From Arenicellales bacterium (GTDB taxonomy: Bacteria; Pseudomonadota; Gammaproteobacteria; Arenicellales; JAHEKD01): a DNA stretch of 64,000 bases. Positions 1 through 8,219 of the stretch are shown here, one piece after another. Both the position numbers and the translations under genes were made by a program. Under the pieces are notes generated by a model. That model ran no database searches. It had not been told where the DNA came from and saw only the letters and a list, made by a program, of their open reading frames with translations. Numbering within the stretch: the stretch's first letter is position 1; every line of letters starts with the position of its first letter. Location of the stretch: positions 124,001-188,000 of the forward strand of contig JANQSD010000001.1 of NCBI GenBank assembly GCA_028284225.1, given 5' to 3'.

Positions 1-402
1 TAGTGCCAGCAAGTAGTGGTGCCATGTGTTGGCGGCATAATTTACCCCTTGTCGGCCATTGCTGATAAAAAGTTGTAAATCATTGGCATTAGGCTTATCG
101 ACGTTGGGTGCTACCAGCACCAGGAATGGCGAGCCTGTTAACGGATAAAACAACTGGCTGGAAAGTGGGTGGCGTTCAACTACTTTGACCTTAAAGGGTA
201 AATTAATAGGCTTGCTTCTAAAAATATTAAAAATGGGGCGGCCGTTATTCTGATTTAAATCCAGTGTCGCCAAATCGTGAAAGCGATCGGTTTGGCCATA
301 ATTGATCTTCTTAGTTTCGTTGTGTTGGTCTAACTCAATCACTTGCCCGAAAGGTTCAAACTTCTCTTTGGTCAGTAGTATGGGTGTTAGGATGTTGCTC
401 AC
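1..402 (-). CDS. allA: Ureidoglycolate lyase, 3' end cut by the window edge
   Basis: AllA splits ureidoglycolate into glyoxylate and urea, the last step of the allantoin branch. I translated this stretch by hand on the minus strand. It begins GTG-AGC-AAC at 402 and stays open for 134 codons to base 1. Visible family motifs are FEPFGQVIE near the N-terminus, DRFHDLA, ERHPLSSQ, FISNGRQGVNY and the metal-site region NTWHHYLLAL. The GTG start overlaps the TGA of the upstream allantoicase half by 4 bases, so the two are translationally coupled and this is the last visible gene of the leftward operon. The C-terminal 30 or so residues expected of the family lie outside the window. Confidence 0.93.
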   Translation of the reverse strand, partial: MSNILTPILLTKEKFEPFGQVIELDQHNETKKINYGQTDRFHDLATLDLNQNNGRPIFNIFRSKPINLPFKVKVVERHPLSSQLFYPLTGSPFLVLVAPNVDKPNANDLQLFISNGRQGVNYAANTWHHYLLAL

Positions 403-899
403 GTTGGAACTCCGAAAATACGCAATCGACTAATACCTCCATCAGGGAAAATATTTAAGCGTAAATGTGTAATCGGTGCATGCTTGAGTATTGCTGCTTG
501 CTTTATGCTTAACAGATTATCTGCTTTCAATTCGGTGTCCGGCAAAATTACAGGCCAATAAAGGCTCTGGGCCGCAATACTTTGATCCGTCCATTGCTCC
601 ATATATTCACCATTAAGACTAAAGGACTTTGGAAAGTTGCCCTTAAAAAAAGCAGTATCAATTTCAACCCTGATAATTTGACCGGGCTCTGCTAATTCAA
701 AAATCACCCAGTCAAAACCGGGTTCGCGCCGACGCCGTGTTTCCCAACCATCCGCCATGCTGGCTGCAGTCCGGGAGGAATTGAGATTATGCATGCTGCC
801 GTAGTGTTCGTCGTTACAACATATTGCGCGTCCACCATTATCAGCACTTAGCAAATCGATTAAGCCAGCTTGGGAAGGTTTACCCATCGGGTTGTCCAT
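399..899 (-). CDS. alc: Allantoicase, C-terminal half encoded as a separate ORF
   Basis: Allantoicase hydrolyses allantoate to ureidoglycolate and urea. A normal enzyme has two tandem copies of one beta-sandwich domain in about 330 residues. This ORF is 166 residues and contains only the second copy: ADNGGRAICCNDEHYG near residue 19, DGWETRRRREPG near 50, DTAFFKGNFP near 82, and HLRLNIFPDGG with RLRIFG at the end. The first copy is at the C-terminus of the upstream UraD fusion, which ends 20 bases inside this ORF in another frame. ATG at 899 is preceded by an AAGAG that could act as a weak ribosome binding site. It is either a real split subunit or the far side of a frameshift; the two halves probably work together in either case. 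Confidence 0.85.
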   Translation of the reverse strand: MDNPMGKPSQAGLIDLLSADNGGRAICCNDEHYGSMHNLNSSRTAASMADGWETRRRREPGFDWVIFELAEPGQIIRVEIDTAFFKGNFPKSFSLNGEYMEQWTDQSIAAQSLYWPVILPDTELKADNLLSIKQAAILKHAPITHLRLNIFPDGGISRLRIFGVPT

Positions 900-1872
900 A
901 GACTCTTAACCTGGCTACGCCGCCATCGGGAAATATATTCAACCTCATATGTGAAAACGATTGATCAGACTGAATCTTGAATTCGTGCTTATGATCGCCA
1001 TTGAGGCTGACAGCTGGCAGTAAAGATTGCCAATTTGTATCCTCGGGTAAAGCATCAGCATCGCTCTGACAGGCATCCAAAGAAGCACAGGGCGGATAAT
1101 TGCCGGTAAAAAATGCGGTGTCTATTACGATTGAATCAATCCGCCCGGATTGAGTCAGTTTGACGATGCAATAATCATGTCCTGTCGCCCGTTTACGTCT
1201 GGATTCCCAGCCGTCCATCCATTTGCCGTGATTATCATAGACTCCTTCCTTGAAAACAGGTTCCTGATCCTGAATTAAGCGCTGTTTAGCCGCAAAAAAA
1301 TCATCAGTTGCAAACAGAACCTGTGCACCGGCATTGGCTGAAGCGAGGTTAACAATCTGATGTTGATCAAACCAGTCTTGCAGTCGAAAATCGGCAATTT
1401 TATTGATTTCACTCAAGGCAGTTGCAAATTCTTGTTGATATGAATTGTCCAATCGTTGTTCGAATTCCTTAAGAATAGTACGGCGGTTTTGCCCTTTAAC
1501 AGCCTTAATAAATGGAAAGTCGAATTTTGCTTTATAATTTTGGTTGTAGTGCTTGAATGTTTCGAATTCTTCGGTGGAACACTGATCCAGGCCGGCACTA
1601 TTTTGTTCATTGCTGGAATGCGCACTAAGTTCATTATTAATTGCCAATTTTCCGGCCAGGTCCGGGTGTGCTTTGATGACCTCTAGTTGCCTGGTTTTTG
1701 GCTGGTTTGAAAACAGTTGTTGAAAAGCCTGGGTCAGGTTTTCACACTTATTATGGTTAGAAGTCAAGCCAGTGTCATATAACTTCTCGGCCATCCAGGG
1801 TGAATGTTCATATATTGCACCGAATGCCCGAATGAATTCAGTTCGAGACATGTTGAAGGGTGATTTGCTCAT
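880..1872 (-). CDS. uraD: UraD (OHCU decarboxylase) fused to the N-terminal allantoicase repeat
   Basis: The first 165 or so residues are 2-oxo-4-hydroxy-4-carboxy-5-ureidoimidazoline decarboxylase, which makes S-allantoin from OHCU. Motifs are KAHPDLAGKL (catalytic His), AGLDQCS, and FDFPFIKAVKG with RRTIL. After a short linker comes one allantoicase repeat: DGWESRRKRATG, DTAFFTGNYP and HMRLNIFPDGGVARLRVYG, ending QPDG-stop. I chose ATG at 1872 because it overlaps the puuE stop as ATGA. A longer reading from a TTG at 1899 adds nine low-complexity residues. The protein stops exactly where the linker to the second allantoicase repeat should begin. The fusion places two consecutive pathway activities on one chain. 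Confidence 0.88.
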   Translation of the reverse strand: MSKSPFNMSRTEFIRAFGAIYEHSPWMAEKLYDTGLTSNHNKCENLTQAFQQLFSNQPKTRQLEVIKAHPDLAGKLAINNELSAHSSNEQNSAGLDQCSTEEFETFKHYNQNYKAKFDFPFIKAVKGQNRRTILKEFEQRLDNSYQQEFATALSEINKIADFRLQDWFDQHQIVNLASANAGAQVLFATDDFFAAKQRLIQDQEPVFKEGVYDNHGKWMDGWESRRKRATGHDYCIVKLTQSGRIDSIVIDTAFFTGNYPPCASLDACQSDADALPEDTNWQSLLPAVSLNGDHKHEFKIQSDQSFSHMRLNIFPDGGVARLRVYGQPDG

Positions 1873-2783
1873 GCTGGCTGAGGGTGTTGCTGACGCCAAT
1901 GCTTGGCTATATCAATGCGCTTACAAAACCAGACATCGTCAAATTGGCGTACGTATTCAATAAATCTTTTCAAGGACTGATAACGGCCGGGCCGCCCGAT
2001 CAGGCGGCAGTGTAAACCAACCGACATCATTCTTGGTACTGAAGCACTTTCCTCATAGAGCGTGTCAAATGCATCTTTAAGGTAATTTAAGAACTGCTCG
2101 CCACTGTTAAATCCCTGGGCACTGGCAAAACGCATATCATTATTGTCAAGAGTATAAGGAATGATCAAATGAGGATTTTCAAAACTAGTATCCCAAAAAG
2201 GCAAATCATCACTGTAATCATCTGCATCGTATAAGAAGCCACCTTCTTCAGCAATTAGACGACGTGTATTCGGACTGGTCCGTCCTGTATACCAACCATA
2301 GGGCCGTTCTCCGGTGACGGCTTTAATAGCTTCAATAGCCTTATAAATGTGATCACGCTCAATGTTCTCAGGAATGTATTGATAATCAATCCAGCGATAG
2401 CCATGTGAACAAATCTCGTGTCCCAGTTTTTGCATATGTTCAATAACGACAGGGTGGCGTTCAACGGCCATGCCTACTGCAAAAATAGTCAGCGGAATTT
2501 CGAAATCCTGAAATAGCTGCAAAATACGCCACACCCCGACTCTGGAACCATATTCATAGATGGATTCCATGCTCATATGGCGGACACTAGGTCGCTTGTC
2601 GACATTGATGATTTCAGATAAAAAAGCTTCGGATTCTGAGTCACCATGGAGGATGCTTAGCTCCGCTCCTTCTTCATAATTCAGTACAAATTGCAATGCT
2701 AAGCGCTTACCGTCCGGCCAGTCAGCTTGCGGTGGGTCATCTGCATAACCGATTAAATTCCGTGGATATGGAGTATTTGTCAT
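1869..2783 (-). CDS. puuE: Allantoinase, polysaccharide-deacetylase-like type
   Basis: PuuE opens the hydantoin ring of allantoin to give allantoate. It belongs to the carbohydrate esterase 4/polysaccharide deacetylase fold and is unrelated to the amidohydrolase AllB. The protein is 304 residues, usual for the family. It starts YPRNLIGYADDPPQADWP, followed by NYEEGAE, EYGSRVGVWRIL and HEICSHGYRWIDYQ (metal-binding His region), then GWYTGRTSPNTRRL and GLHCRLIGRPGRYQ. It is the first gene of the leftward operon, faces hiuH across a 225-base divergent promoter, and its stop overlaps the next gene by 4 bases. Confidence 0.95.
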   Translation of the reverse strand: MTNTPYPRNLIGYADDPPQADWPDGKRLALQFVLNYEEGAELSILHGDSESEAFLSEIINVDKRPSVRHMSMESIYEYGSRVGVWRILQLFQDFEIPLTIFAVGMAVERHPVVIEHMQKLGHEICSHGYRWIDYQYIPENIERDHIYKAIEAIKAVTGERPYGWYTGRTSPNTRRLIAEEGGFLYDADDYSDDLPFWDTSFENPHLIIPYTLDNNDMRFASAQGFNSGEQFLNYLKDAFDTLYEESASVPRMMSVGLHCRLIGRPGRYQSLKRFIEYVRQFDDVWFCKRIDIAKHWRQQHPQPA

Positions 2784-2839
2784 GCCAGCATTTTACTTAA
2801 ATCTTATAGATGTGGACAGAAAACTTGATAAGCGTTAAT

Positions 2840-2856
2840 CTAACCTGCATATTGCA
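2840..2856. promoter_or_regulatory. Operator-like site, left copy
   Basis: CTAACCTGCATATTGCA. An exact reverse complement of these 17 bases lies at 2962-2978. The core TGCA-TAT-TGCA (2846-2856) is itself an inverted repeat, as expected for a dimeric regulator. It lies in the intergenic region between the divergent puuE and hiuH operons, 57 bases upstream of the puuE start. Confidence 0.7.
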
Positions 2857-2961
2857 CCAGCCGGAGCCGAAGAAATGAAGTGGCACTACCAGTATCAAAT
2901 TAAAAGTGAAATTAACCAGGTATTGCGACTGTCACAGTTTGCTCAAATTATTAAATGCTGA

Positions 2962-2978
2962 TGCAATATGCAGGTTAG
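2962..2978. promoter_or_regulatory. Operator-like site, right copy
   Basis: TGCAATATGCAGGTTAG, the perfect inverted partner of 2840-2856. The core centres are about 116 bases apart, close to eleven helical turns, so two bound dimers would face the same side of the DNA. This site ends 30 bases before the hiuH start, where it would overlap or flank the hiuH promoter. Confidence 0.7.
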
Positions 2979-3008
2979 CCGCTAAAATATTATGCATAAG
3001 GAGACACA

Positions 3009-3362
3009 ATGGGCCGTTTGACAACGCATGTGCTGGATACCGCACAAGGTGTGCCCGCCAAAGGCATGGGGATTGATTTGTTCAAGATATATGGTGATAA
3101 CAAGGAAAAAATCTGTACGCTTGTGACCAATGAAGACGGTCGTTGTCAGCAGCCGTTGTTAGAAAACGAGCAATTTACCAAAGGCGAATATGAACTGGTC
3201 TTTGCCGCCGGTGATTATTTCCGTCGGCACGATTATGCCCTGGATGATCCCGCTTTTCTGGATCACATTGTGATACGTTTTAGCATCGCTAAACCGCAGC
3301 AGCATTACCATGTGCCGTTACTGGTTTCACCTTATGGCTATTCAACATATCGAGGTAGTTAA
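3009..3362 (+). CDS. hiuH: 5-hydroxyisourate hydrolase (transthyretin-like)
   Basis: HiuH hydrolyses 5-hydroxyisourate, the product of urate oxidation, to OHCU, which UraD then decarboxylates. The 117-residue length is typical. It shows the N-terminal TTHVLDTAQGVPAKG signature, HYHVPLLVSPYGYSTY near the end, and the diagnostic C-terminal YRGS. An AAGGAGA ribosome binding site sits just upstream. No signal peptide is visible, so the protein is cytoplasmic. It is the first gene of the long rightward operon, and its TAA overlaps the xdhA ATG as TAATG. Confidence 0.96.
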   Translation: MGRLTTHVLDTAQGVPAKGMGIDLFKIYGDNKEKICTLVTNEDGRCQQPLLENEQFTKGEYELVFAAGDYFRRHDYALDDPAFLDHIVIRFSIAKPQQHYHVPLLVSPYGYSTYRGS

Positions 3363-4864
3363 TGCCCAGGTTGTACCGGCGGTCGCGTAAAACTCAGCAG
3401 CAAGAATCATCAGATAAATTAGCATTTTTGCTAAACGGTGAATGGGTCGAATTAGACCCGGTCAGCCCAACCCTAACTGTGCTTGAGTTTTTGCGCCGAG
3501 ATAGGCGCTTATGTGGAACTAAAGAGGGTTGTGCGGAAGGGGATTGCGGTGCTTGTACGGTAACCATAGGTGAGTTGCATGGCTCTAAAATAAAATATCA
3601 GGCGGTGAACAGCTGTATTTGCTTTGTCGGCTCGCTACATGGCAAACACTTGATTACCGTAGAAGGTATTAAACAAAATGGGAAATTACATCCAGTACAG
3701 CAATGCATGATTTCCTCGCATGCCTCGCAATGCGGTTTTTGTACGCCGGGTTTTGTAATGTCTTTATACACTTATTGTTATCAGCAAGAGCCCGGCTTTT
3801 CGCGTCAAAAAATTAATGATTTACTGGCCGGTAATTTATGCCGTTGTACAGGCTATCGCCCCATCGTTACTGCAGCACAAAAATTGCTTAAACGTAAAAA
3901 TTTGTCCCGTTACGGATACTCTGATCAGGCCGTTACAGCTCAACTTAAAAAAAACCATTTTAAGAAATCACACAGCTTTAGTGTTAATGACGCAACGTAT
4001 CACTCACCGGTCAGCAGCGATGAATTAGCGACACTTTTACAGGACCATCCTAAGGCGACTCTGGTGGCAGGAGCAACTGATGTTGGGCTGTGGGTGACTA
4101 AACAGCAGCAAAAATTAGACTGCATAATTTCTATTGAACGAATTGATGCCTTAAAAACAACTCGGGTAGGAAAAGATATGGTCAGTTTTGGTGCGGGTGT
4201 GTCCTTAAGTGAAGCCCGCCAGGTATTAATGTCTGACTATCCTGATTTAGGTGAGTTGATTCGCCGTTTTGGTAGTGAGCAAATTCGTAACCGTGCTACT
4301 GTCGTAGGCAATATTGCCAATGGCTCACCAATCGGTGACTTAGCCCCAGCGCTCATGGTTTTAGATGCGAAGTTGACACTAAGAGTCGGCAGCTATCGTC
4401 GCTTTGTGAAGTTAGACGATTTTTTTATTGACTATGGCAAACAGGATATAAAACCGGGTGAGTTTATTGAAAGTATTCAAATACCCAGAGTCTTCAAAGA
4501 TGCAATGTTTAGCGTTTACAAGCTATCAAAACGTTTTGATCAAGATATCTCGGCAGTATGTGGGGCGTTTAACTTACAAGTTGATGATGAAGGTATCATC
4601 AAAGATATTCGTATTGCCTTTGGCGGCATGGCGGGGATTCCCAAGCGGGCCAGCAATGTTGAGCAGGCATTGATGGATGAAAGCTGGAGCCTGCAAACCA
4701 TTAATAAAGTAATGCCGCTATTTGAGGCTGATTTTCAGCCCATCACAGATTGCCGTGCCAGTGCTGAATATCGAATTTTAGCTGCCAGAAATTTATTGAA
4801 GCGATTTTTTCTGGAAACACAATCTGAATCTATAGAAACCCGACTGTCAGGTGCTGTTGAATGA
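3362..4864 (+). CDS. xdhA: Xanthine dehydrogenase small subunit (2Fe-2S and FAD)
   Basis: This electron-transfer subunit of xanthine dehydrogenase oxidises hypoxanthine and xanthine to urate together with XdhB. The plant-type [2Fe-2S] domain has CGTKEGCAEGDCGACTV near residue 52. The second [2Fe-2S] domain has CGFCTPGF and CRCTGYRPI. After residue 200 comes the FAD domain, with VAGATDVGLWVTK and the IRNRATVVGNIANGSPIGD flavin motif. At 500 residues it matches the bacterial XdhA architecture. The ATGA overlap with xdhB at 4861 indicates coupled translation. Confidence 0.96.
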   Translation: MPRLYRRSRKTQQQESSDKLAFLLNGEWVELDPVSPTLTVLEFLRRDRRLCGTKEGCAEGDCGACTVTIGELHGSKIKYQAVNSCICFVGSLHGKHLITVEGIKQNGKLHPVQQCMISSHASQCGFCTPGFVMSLYTYCYQQEPGFSRQKINDLLAGNLCRCTGYRPIVTAAQKLLKRKNLSRYGYSDQAVTAQLKKNHFKKSHSFSVNDATYHSPVSSDELATLLQDHPKATLVAGATDVGLWVTKQQQKLDCIISIERIDALKTTRVGKDMVSFGAGVSLSEARQVLMSDYPDLGELIRRFGSEQIRNRATVVGNIANGSPIGDLAPALMVLDAKLTLRVGSYRRFVKLDDFFIDYGKQDIKPGEFIESIQIPRVFKDAMFSVYKLSKRFDQDISAVCGAFNLQVDDEGIIKDIRIAFGGMAGIPKRASNVEQALMDESWSLQTINKVMPLFEADFQPITDCRASAEYRILAARNLLKRFFLETQSESIETRLSGAVE

Positions 4865-7152
4865 GTAACCCCGGGTTTAAATTTGTCGGCCAAGAATATG
4901 CCCATGACAGTGCCGAGTTACATGTTACTGGTGAGGCGGTTTATGTTGACGATATTTTACTGCCGGAAAATTCCTTGTATGTGTTTGTGCAGGGCAGCGC
5001 AATTGCTGCTGGAAAGTTAACTAAACTGGATCTAACTAAAGTAAAAAAAACCGAAGGGGTGATGGCAGTTATTACAGCTGAGGACATCCCTGGTGAAAAT
5101 AATATTGGCCCCGTGGTTCATGACGAGCCGATCTTGACTCAGGGCAAAATATTATTTGCCGGACAACCGATATTCGCAGTAGCGGCACAGACGTTGGCAC
5201 AAGCCAGGGATGCGGCACAATACGCCAAAATCGAATATCAACCCAAAGAGCCGGTGATTACGATCGAACAGGCATTAAAAGCGAATGCCAGGGTATTACC
5301 TGATGCAGTCATCAAACGTGGTCGTTCAAGTGCTGTAATTAAAAAAGCCGAATACCAACTAAGTGGCCAGCTATGTATAGGAGGGCAAGATCATTTTTAT
5401 CTGGAAGGGCAGGTTTCTCTGGCTGTGCCACAGGAAAATGGCCAAATGCTGGTATATTGCTCGACTCAGCATGTTTCAGAGGTTCAGGAATTAATTGCCA
5501 GAGCATTAAACGTCCAGAACAACGAGGTGGTTGTAGAAACACGCCGCATGGGAGGTGCATTTGGAGGTAAAGAAACTCAGGCTGCACAATGGGCGGTGAT
5601 TGCAGCACTTATCGCCAATCAAACCAAATGCCCGGCTAATCTATGTCTGGATCGAGACAGCGACATGATTATGACGGGCAAGCGTCATGATTTTAATGTT
5701 GATTACAAAGTAGGTTTTAATCAAAAAGGCGTTATCGAAGGCCTAGAAGTAATACTGGCATCACGTTGTGGTTGCAGTGCCGACTTATCCGGTCCGATTA
5801 ATGATCGGGCAATGTTTCATATCGATAACGCTTATTATTTAAAAGACATTACCATTACTTCAAAACGATTGAGGACCAATACTGTCTCAAATACCGCGTT
5901 CAGAGGGTTTGGTGGGCCACAGGGTATGATGGTTATAGAGCGTATCATGGATGAAGTCGCCCAAAAACTCGGTTTAGATGCCTTGACTGTTCGCAGCCGT
6001 AATCTATATGGTAAGACCACTCGCAATATGACGCCGTACGGGATGAAAGTCAGTGATAATGTATTGCCGGAACTCATCGAGCAACTTAAGCGCAATGCGA
6101 CCTATGCTAAGCGCCGCAAATTGGTTGAACAATTTAATCAGTCTTCATCGATTATTAAACGTGGCATTGCTTTGACACCTGTTAAATTTGGTATTTCCTT
6201 TACCACAACGTTCCTTAATCAAGCCGGTGCTCTGGTGCATGTTTATAAGGACGGCAGCATTCATGTTAATCATGGCGGCACTGAGATGGGACAAGGCTTG
6301 TTTATAAAGGTGGCTCAAGTCGTAGCAGAAGTTTTTCAAGTCGACCCGGCTCATGTTAAACCGTGCGCAACGCGCACCGACAAAATTCCCAATACATCTG
6401 CTACTGCCGCTTCTTCAGGTGCTGATATTAACGGTATGGCTGCCAAAATAGCGGCAGAACAAATCAAGCAACGTTTAATTGAATTTGCGGTCAAAGAGTA
6501 CAAAATCAGTAAGGCGAGCATCAAATTTGCACCAGAGGGTATAAAAATAGGTCGCAAAACAGTGCGATTTAAGACGCTTGCGTATCAAGCCTATCTGGCG
6601 CGGACGTCGTTATCTGCACAGGGATTTTATGCAACGCCGAAAATTCATTATGATGCCGCAAAGGGCAAGGGGCGACCATTTTATTATTTTGCATATGGTG
6701 CAGCAGTTACTGAAGTTGCAATCGATACTTTAACAGGTGAAAGTAAGGTTTTGCGTGTTGATATCTTGCACGATTGTGGTCAGAGTCTGAACCCTGCAGT
6801 TGATATGGGGCAAATCGAGGGAGGATTTGTCCAGGGTATGGGTTGGTTAACCACCGAAGAACTATACTGGGATAAACAAGGTCATTTACAAACTCATGCA
6901 CCCTCAACCTATAAAATTCCTGCCTGCAGTGATGTCCCCCAAACGTTTAATGTCAAAATCTGGAATAAAGGGAAAAACCTCGAGCCTACAATATTTCGCT
7001 CCAAAGCAGTAGGTGAACCGCCTTTGATGTTGGCTATATCCGTTTACAGTGCACTAACACACGCAATAGCTTCAATGAAGTCAGGCGCTGATTTACCCAG
7101 GCTTGATGCGCCACTAACACCGGAACGTATTTTGATGGCGATTAATCAGTAG
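4861..7152 (+). CDS. xdhB: Xanthine dehydrogenase large subunit (molybdopterin)
   Basis: This is the molybdenum-cofactor subunit that hydroxylates hypoxanthine and xanthine. At 763 residues it is normal length. Key motifs are GGAFGGKETQ near residue 235, TAFRGFGGPQGM near 345, the GTEMGQGLFIKV cofactor loop, TAASSGADINGMA, and KAVGEPPLMLA near 720, which carries the catalytic Glu. No Tat signal is present, so it is cytoplasmic, as for XdhAB generally. It lies between xdhA (overlapping) and xdhC (105-base gap with a palindrome). Confidence 0.96.
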   Translation: MSNPGFKFVGQEYAHDSAELHVTGEAVYVDDILLPENSLYVFVQGSAIAAGKLTKLDLTKVKKTEGVMAVITAEDIPGENNIGPVVHDEPILTQGKILFAGQPIFAVAAQTLAQARDAAQYAKIEYQPKEPVITIEQALKANARVLPDAVIKRGRSSAVIKKAEYQLSGQLCIGGQDHFYLEGQVSLAVPQENGQMLVYCSTQHVSEVQELIARALNVQNNEVVVETRRMGGAFGGKETQAAQWAVIAALIANQTKCPANLCLDRDSDMIMTGKRHDFNVDYKVGFNQKGVIEGLEVILASRCGCSADLSGPINDRAMFHIDNAYYLKDITITSKRLRTNTVSNTAFRGFGGPQGMMVIERIMDEVAQKLGLDALTVRSRNLYGKTTRNMTPYGMKVSDNVLPELIEQLKRNATYAKRRKLVEQFNQSSSIIKRGIALTPVKFGISFTTTFLNQAGALVHVYKDGSIHVNHGGTEMGQGLFIKVAQVVAEVFQVDPAHVKPCATRTDKIPNTSATAASSGADINGMAAKIAAEQIKQRLIEFAVKEYKISKASIKFAPEGIKIGRKTVRFKTLAYQAYLARTSLSAQGFYATPKIHYDAAKGKGRPFYYFAYGAAVTEVAIDTLTGESKVLRVDILHDCGQSLNPAVDMGQIEGGFVQGMGWLTTEELYWDKQGHLQTHAPSTYKIPACSDVPQTFNVKIWNKGKNLEPTIFRSKAVGEPPLMLAISVYSALTHAIASMKSGADLPRLDAPLTPERILMAINQ

Positions 7153-7218
7153 GAAACTCCAGTGGTTGAGCTTACAAAGAATTTAGAGATTATCAATGGG
7201 GATCGTGAAACGACCATT

Positions 7219-7237
7219 CTCCCCCTTTTAGGGGGAG
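7219..7237. repeat. Palindromic G/C-run element upstream of xdhC
   Basis: CTCCCCCT-TTT-AGGGGGAG forms an 8-base perfect stem with a 3-base loop, directly followed by a second G run (GAGGGGG) that sits where the xdhC ribosome binding site should be. It resembles short dispersed palindromes seen between genes in many bacteria. It is the only interruption in the xdhAB-xdhC run, so it may be an inserted repeat or may modulate xdhC translation. Confidence 0.6.
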
Positions 7238-7256
7238 TTAGAGGGGGTATCAAATA

Positions 7257-8219
7257 ATGTTCCAATACTTCAACAACCACTGGACTGATTCACTTCACGA
7301 TTACATCGTTAAAGGAAAATCACTGGTTATGGTAACAGTCGCGAAGGTCGAAGGCTCAGCACCCCGGGAGTCAAGTTGCCGTATGTTTGTGCTTGATGAC
7401 CGAATCGTTGAAACAATTGGCGGCGGTAACTTAGAACAAGAAGCGATCAAACTAGCCAGGGATATGCTTGCAGACCCTGGCGCGGAGGTTTATAAACTTG
7501 AACTATATGGTCTGGGTCCGGCATTGCAGCAATGTTGTGGTGGGGCGGTGACATTAGCCTTCGAAAAAATCACCAGCTTGCCTGATTGGCTACAACCATG
7601 CCTTCAGGCCAGTGCTGCCAATAAGATACTTATCTCCACTTTTGGTGATTCCCAAGTCGAACGCAGAATCAGTGATGAGGTGGTTCTCAGCGCTGAACAG
7701 TTAGACAACAATGTATTAGTCGAACGTATGCAGCCCATTAACCCGGAGGTTGTGGTTTTCGGTGCCGGGCATGTTGGTGCCGCATTAATCAAAGTGCTAA
7801 CGAATTTACCCTTTAGCCTGCACTGGGTTGATGAACGTAGTGAATTGTTTGTTGATGTGAGTGATAGTGTTAATCTCTACACCGGTAAATCCGCTCTGGA
7901 TTTTATAAATGAGCTACCGGAAAATGCTTTAAATATTGTGATGACACATTCACACGAATTGGATGAGGATATTTGTTACCATTATTTAAACAATAAGGCG
8001 TTTAAATTTTTGGGTTTGATCGGATCAAAGACTAAACGGGCGCGGTTCCTGCATCGTCTGCGTGATCGGGGTATTGATCAGCAGCGTTTATCGGCTTTAA
8101 CCTGTCCTATCGGCGTAACAGAAGTAACAGGCAGTTCACCGCCGGAAATAGCTATTGCCGTTGCTGCACAGCTTTTAAGCCTGAGAGACCAGATTAAGCT
8201 GGACACCAGTTTAGTATGA
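7257..8219 (+). CDS. xdhC: XdhC molybdenum-cofactor insertion/sulfuration chaperone
   Basis: XdhC binds molybdenum cofactor, helps sulfurate it and delivers it to XdhB; it is not part of the final enzyme. The N-terminal XdhC/CoxI domain has VEGSAPRESSCRMFV and ETIGGGNLEQEAI. The C-terminal Rossmann-like domain has VVVFGAGHVGAALI near residue 165, THSHELDED and FLGLIGSKTKRARF. The 320-residue length is slightly above the common 280-300. The last codon overlaps the transporter ATPase start as ATGA, which ties cofactor assembly to purine uptake in one transcript. Confidence 0.94.
   Translation: MFQYFNNHWTDSLHDYIVKGKSLVMVTVAKVEGSAPRESSCRMFVLDDRIVETIGGGNLEQEAIKLARDMLADPGAEVYKLELYGLGPALQQCCGGAVTLAFEKITSLPDWLQPCLQASAANKILISTFGDSQVERRISDEVVLSAEQLDNNVLVERMQPINPEVVVFGAGHVGAALIKVLTNLPFSLHWVDERSELFVDVSDSVNLYTGKSALDFINELPENALNIVMTHSHELDEDICYHYLNNKAFKFLGLIGSKTKRARFLHRLRDRGIDQQRLSALTCPIGVTEVTGSSPPEIAIAVAAQLLSLRDQIKLDTSLV

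Noticed and set aside
880-899. Programmed +1 frameshift at GGG-TAA-A
   Set aside because: Possible in principle, but no stimulatory element is visible and ATG at 899 with AAGAG upstream offers a simpler restart. Kept only as an alternative in the split-allantoicase finding.
1456-1686. Open frame on the plus strand inside the UraD fusion
   Set aside because: It is antisense to a well-supported gene and has no family features.
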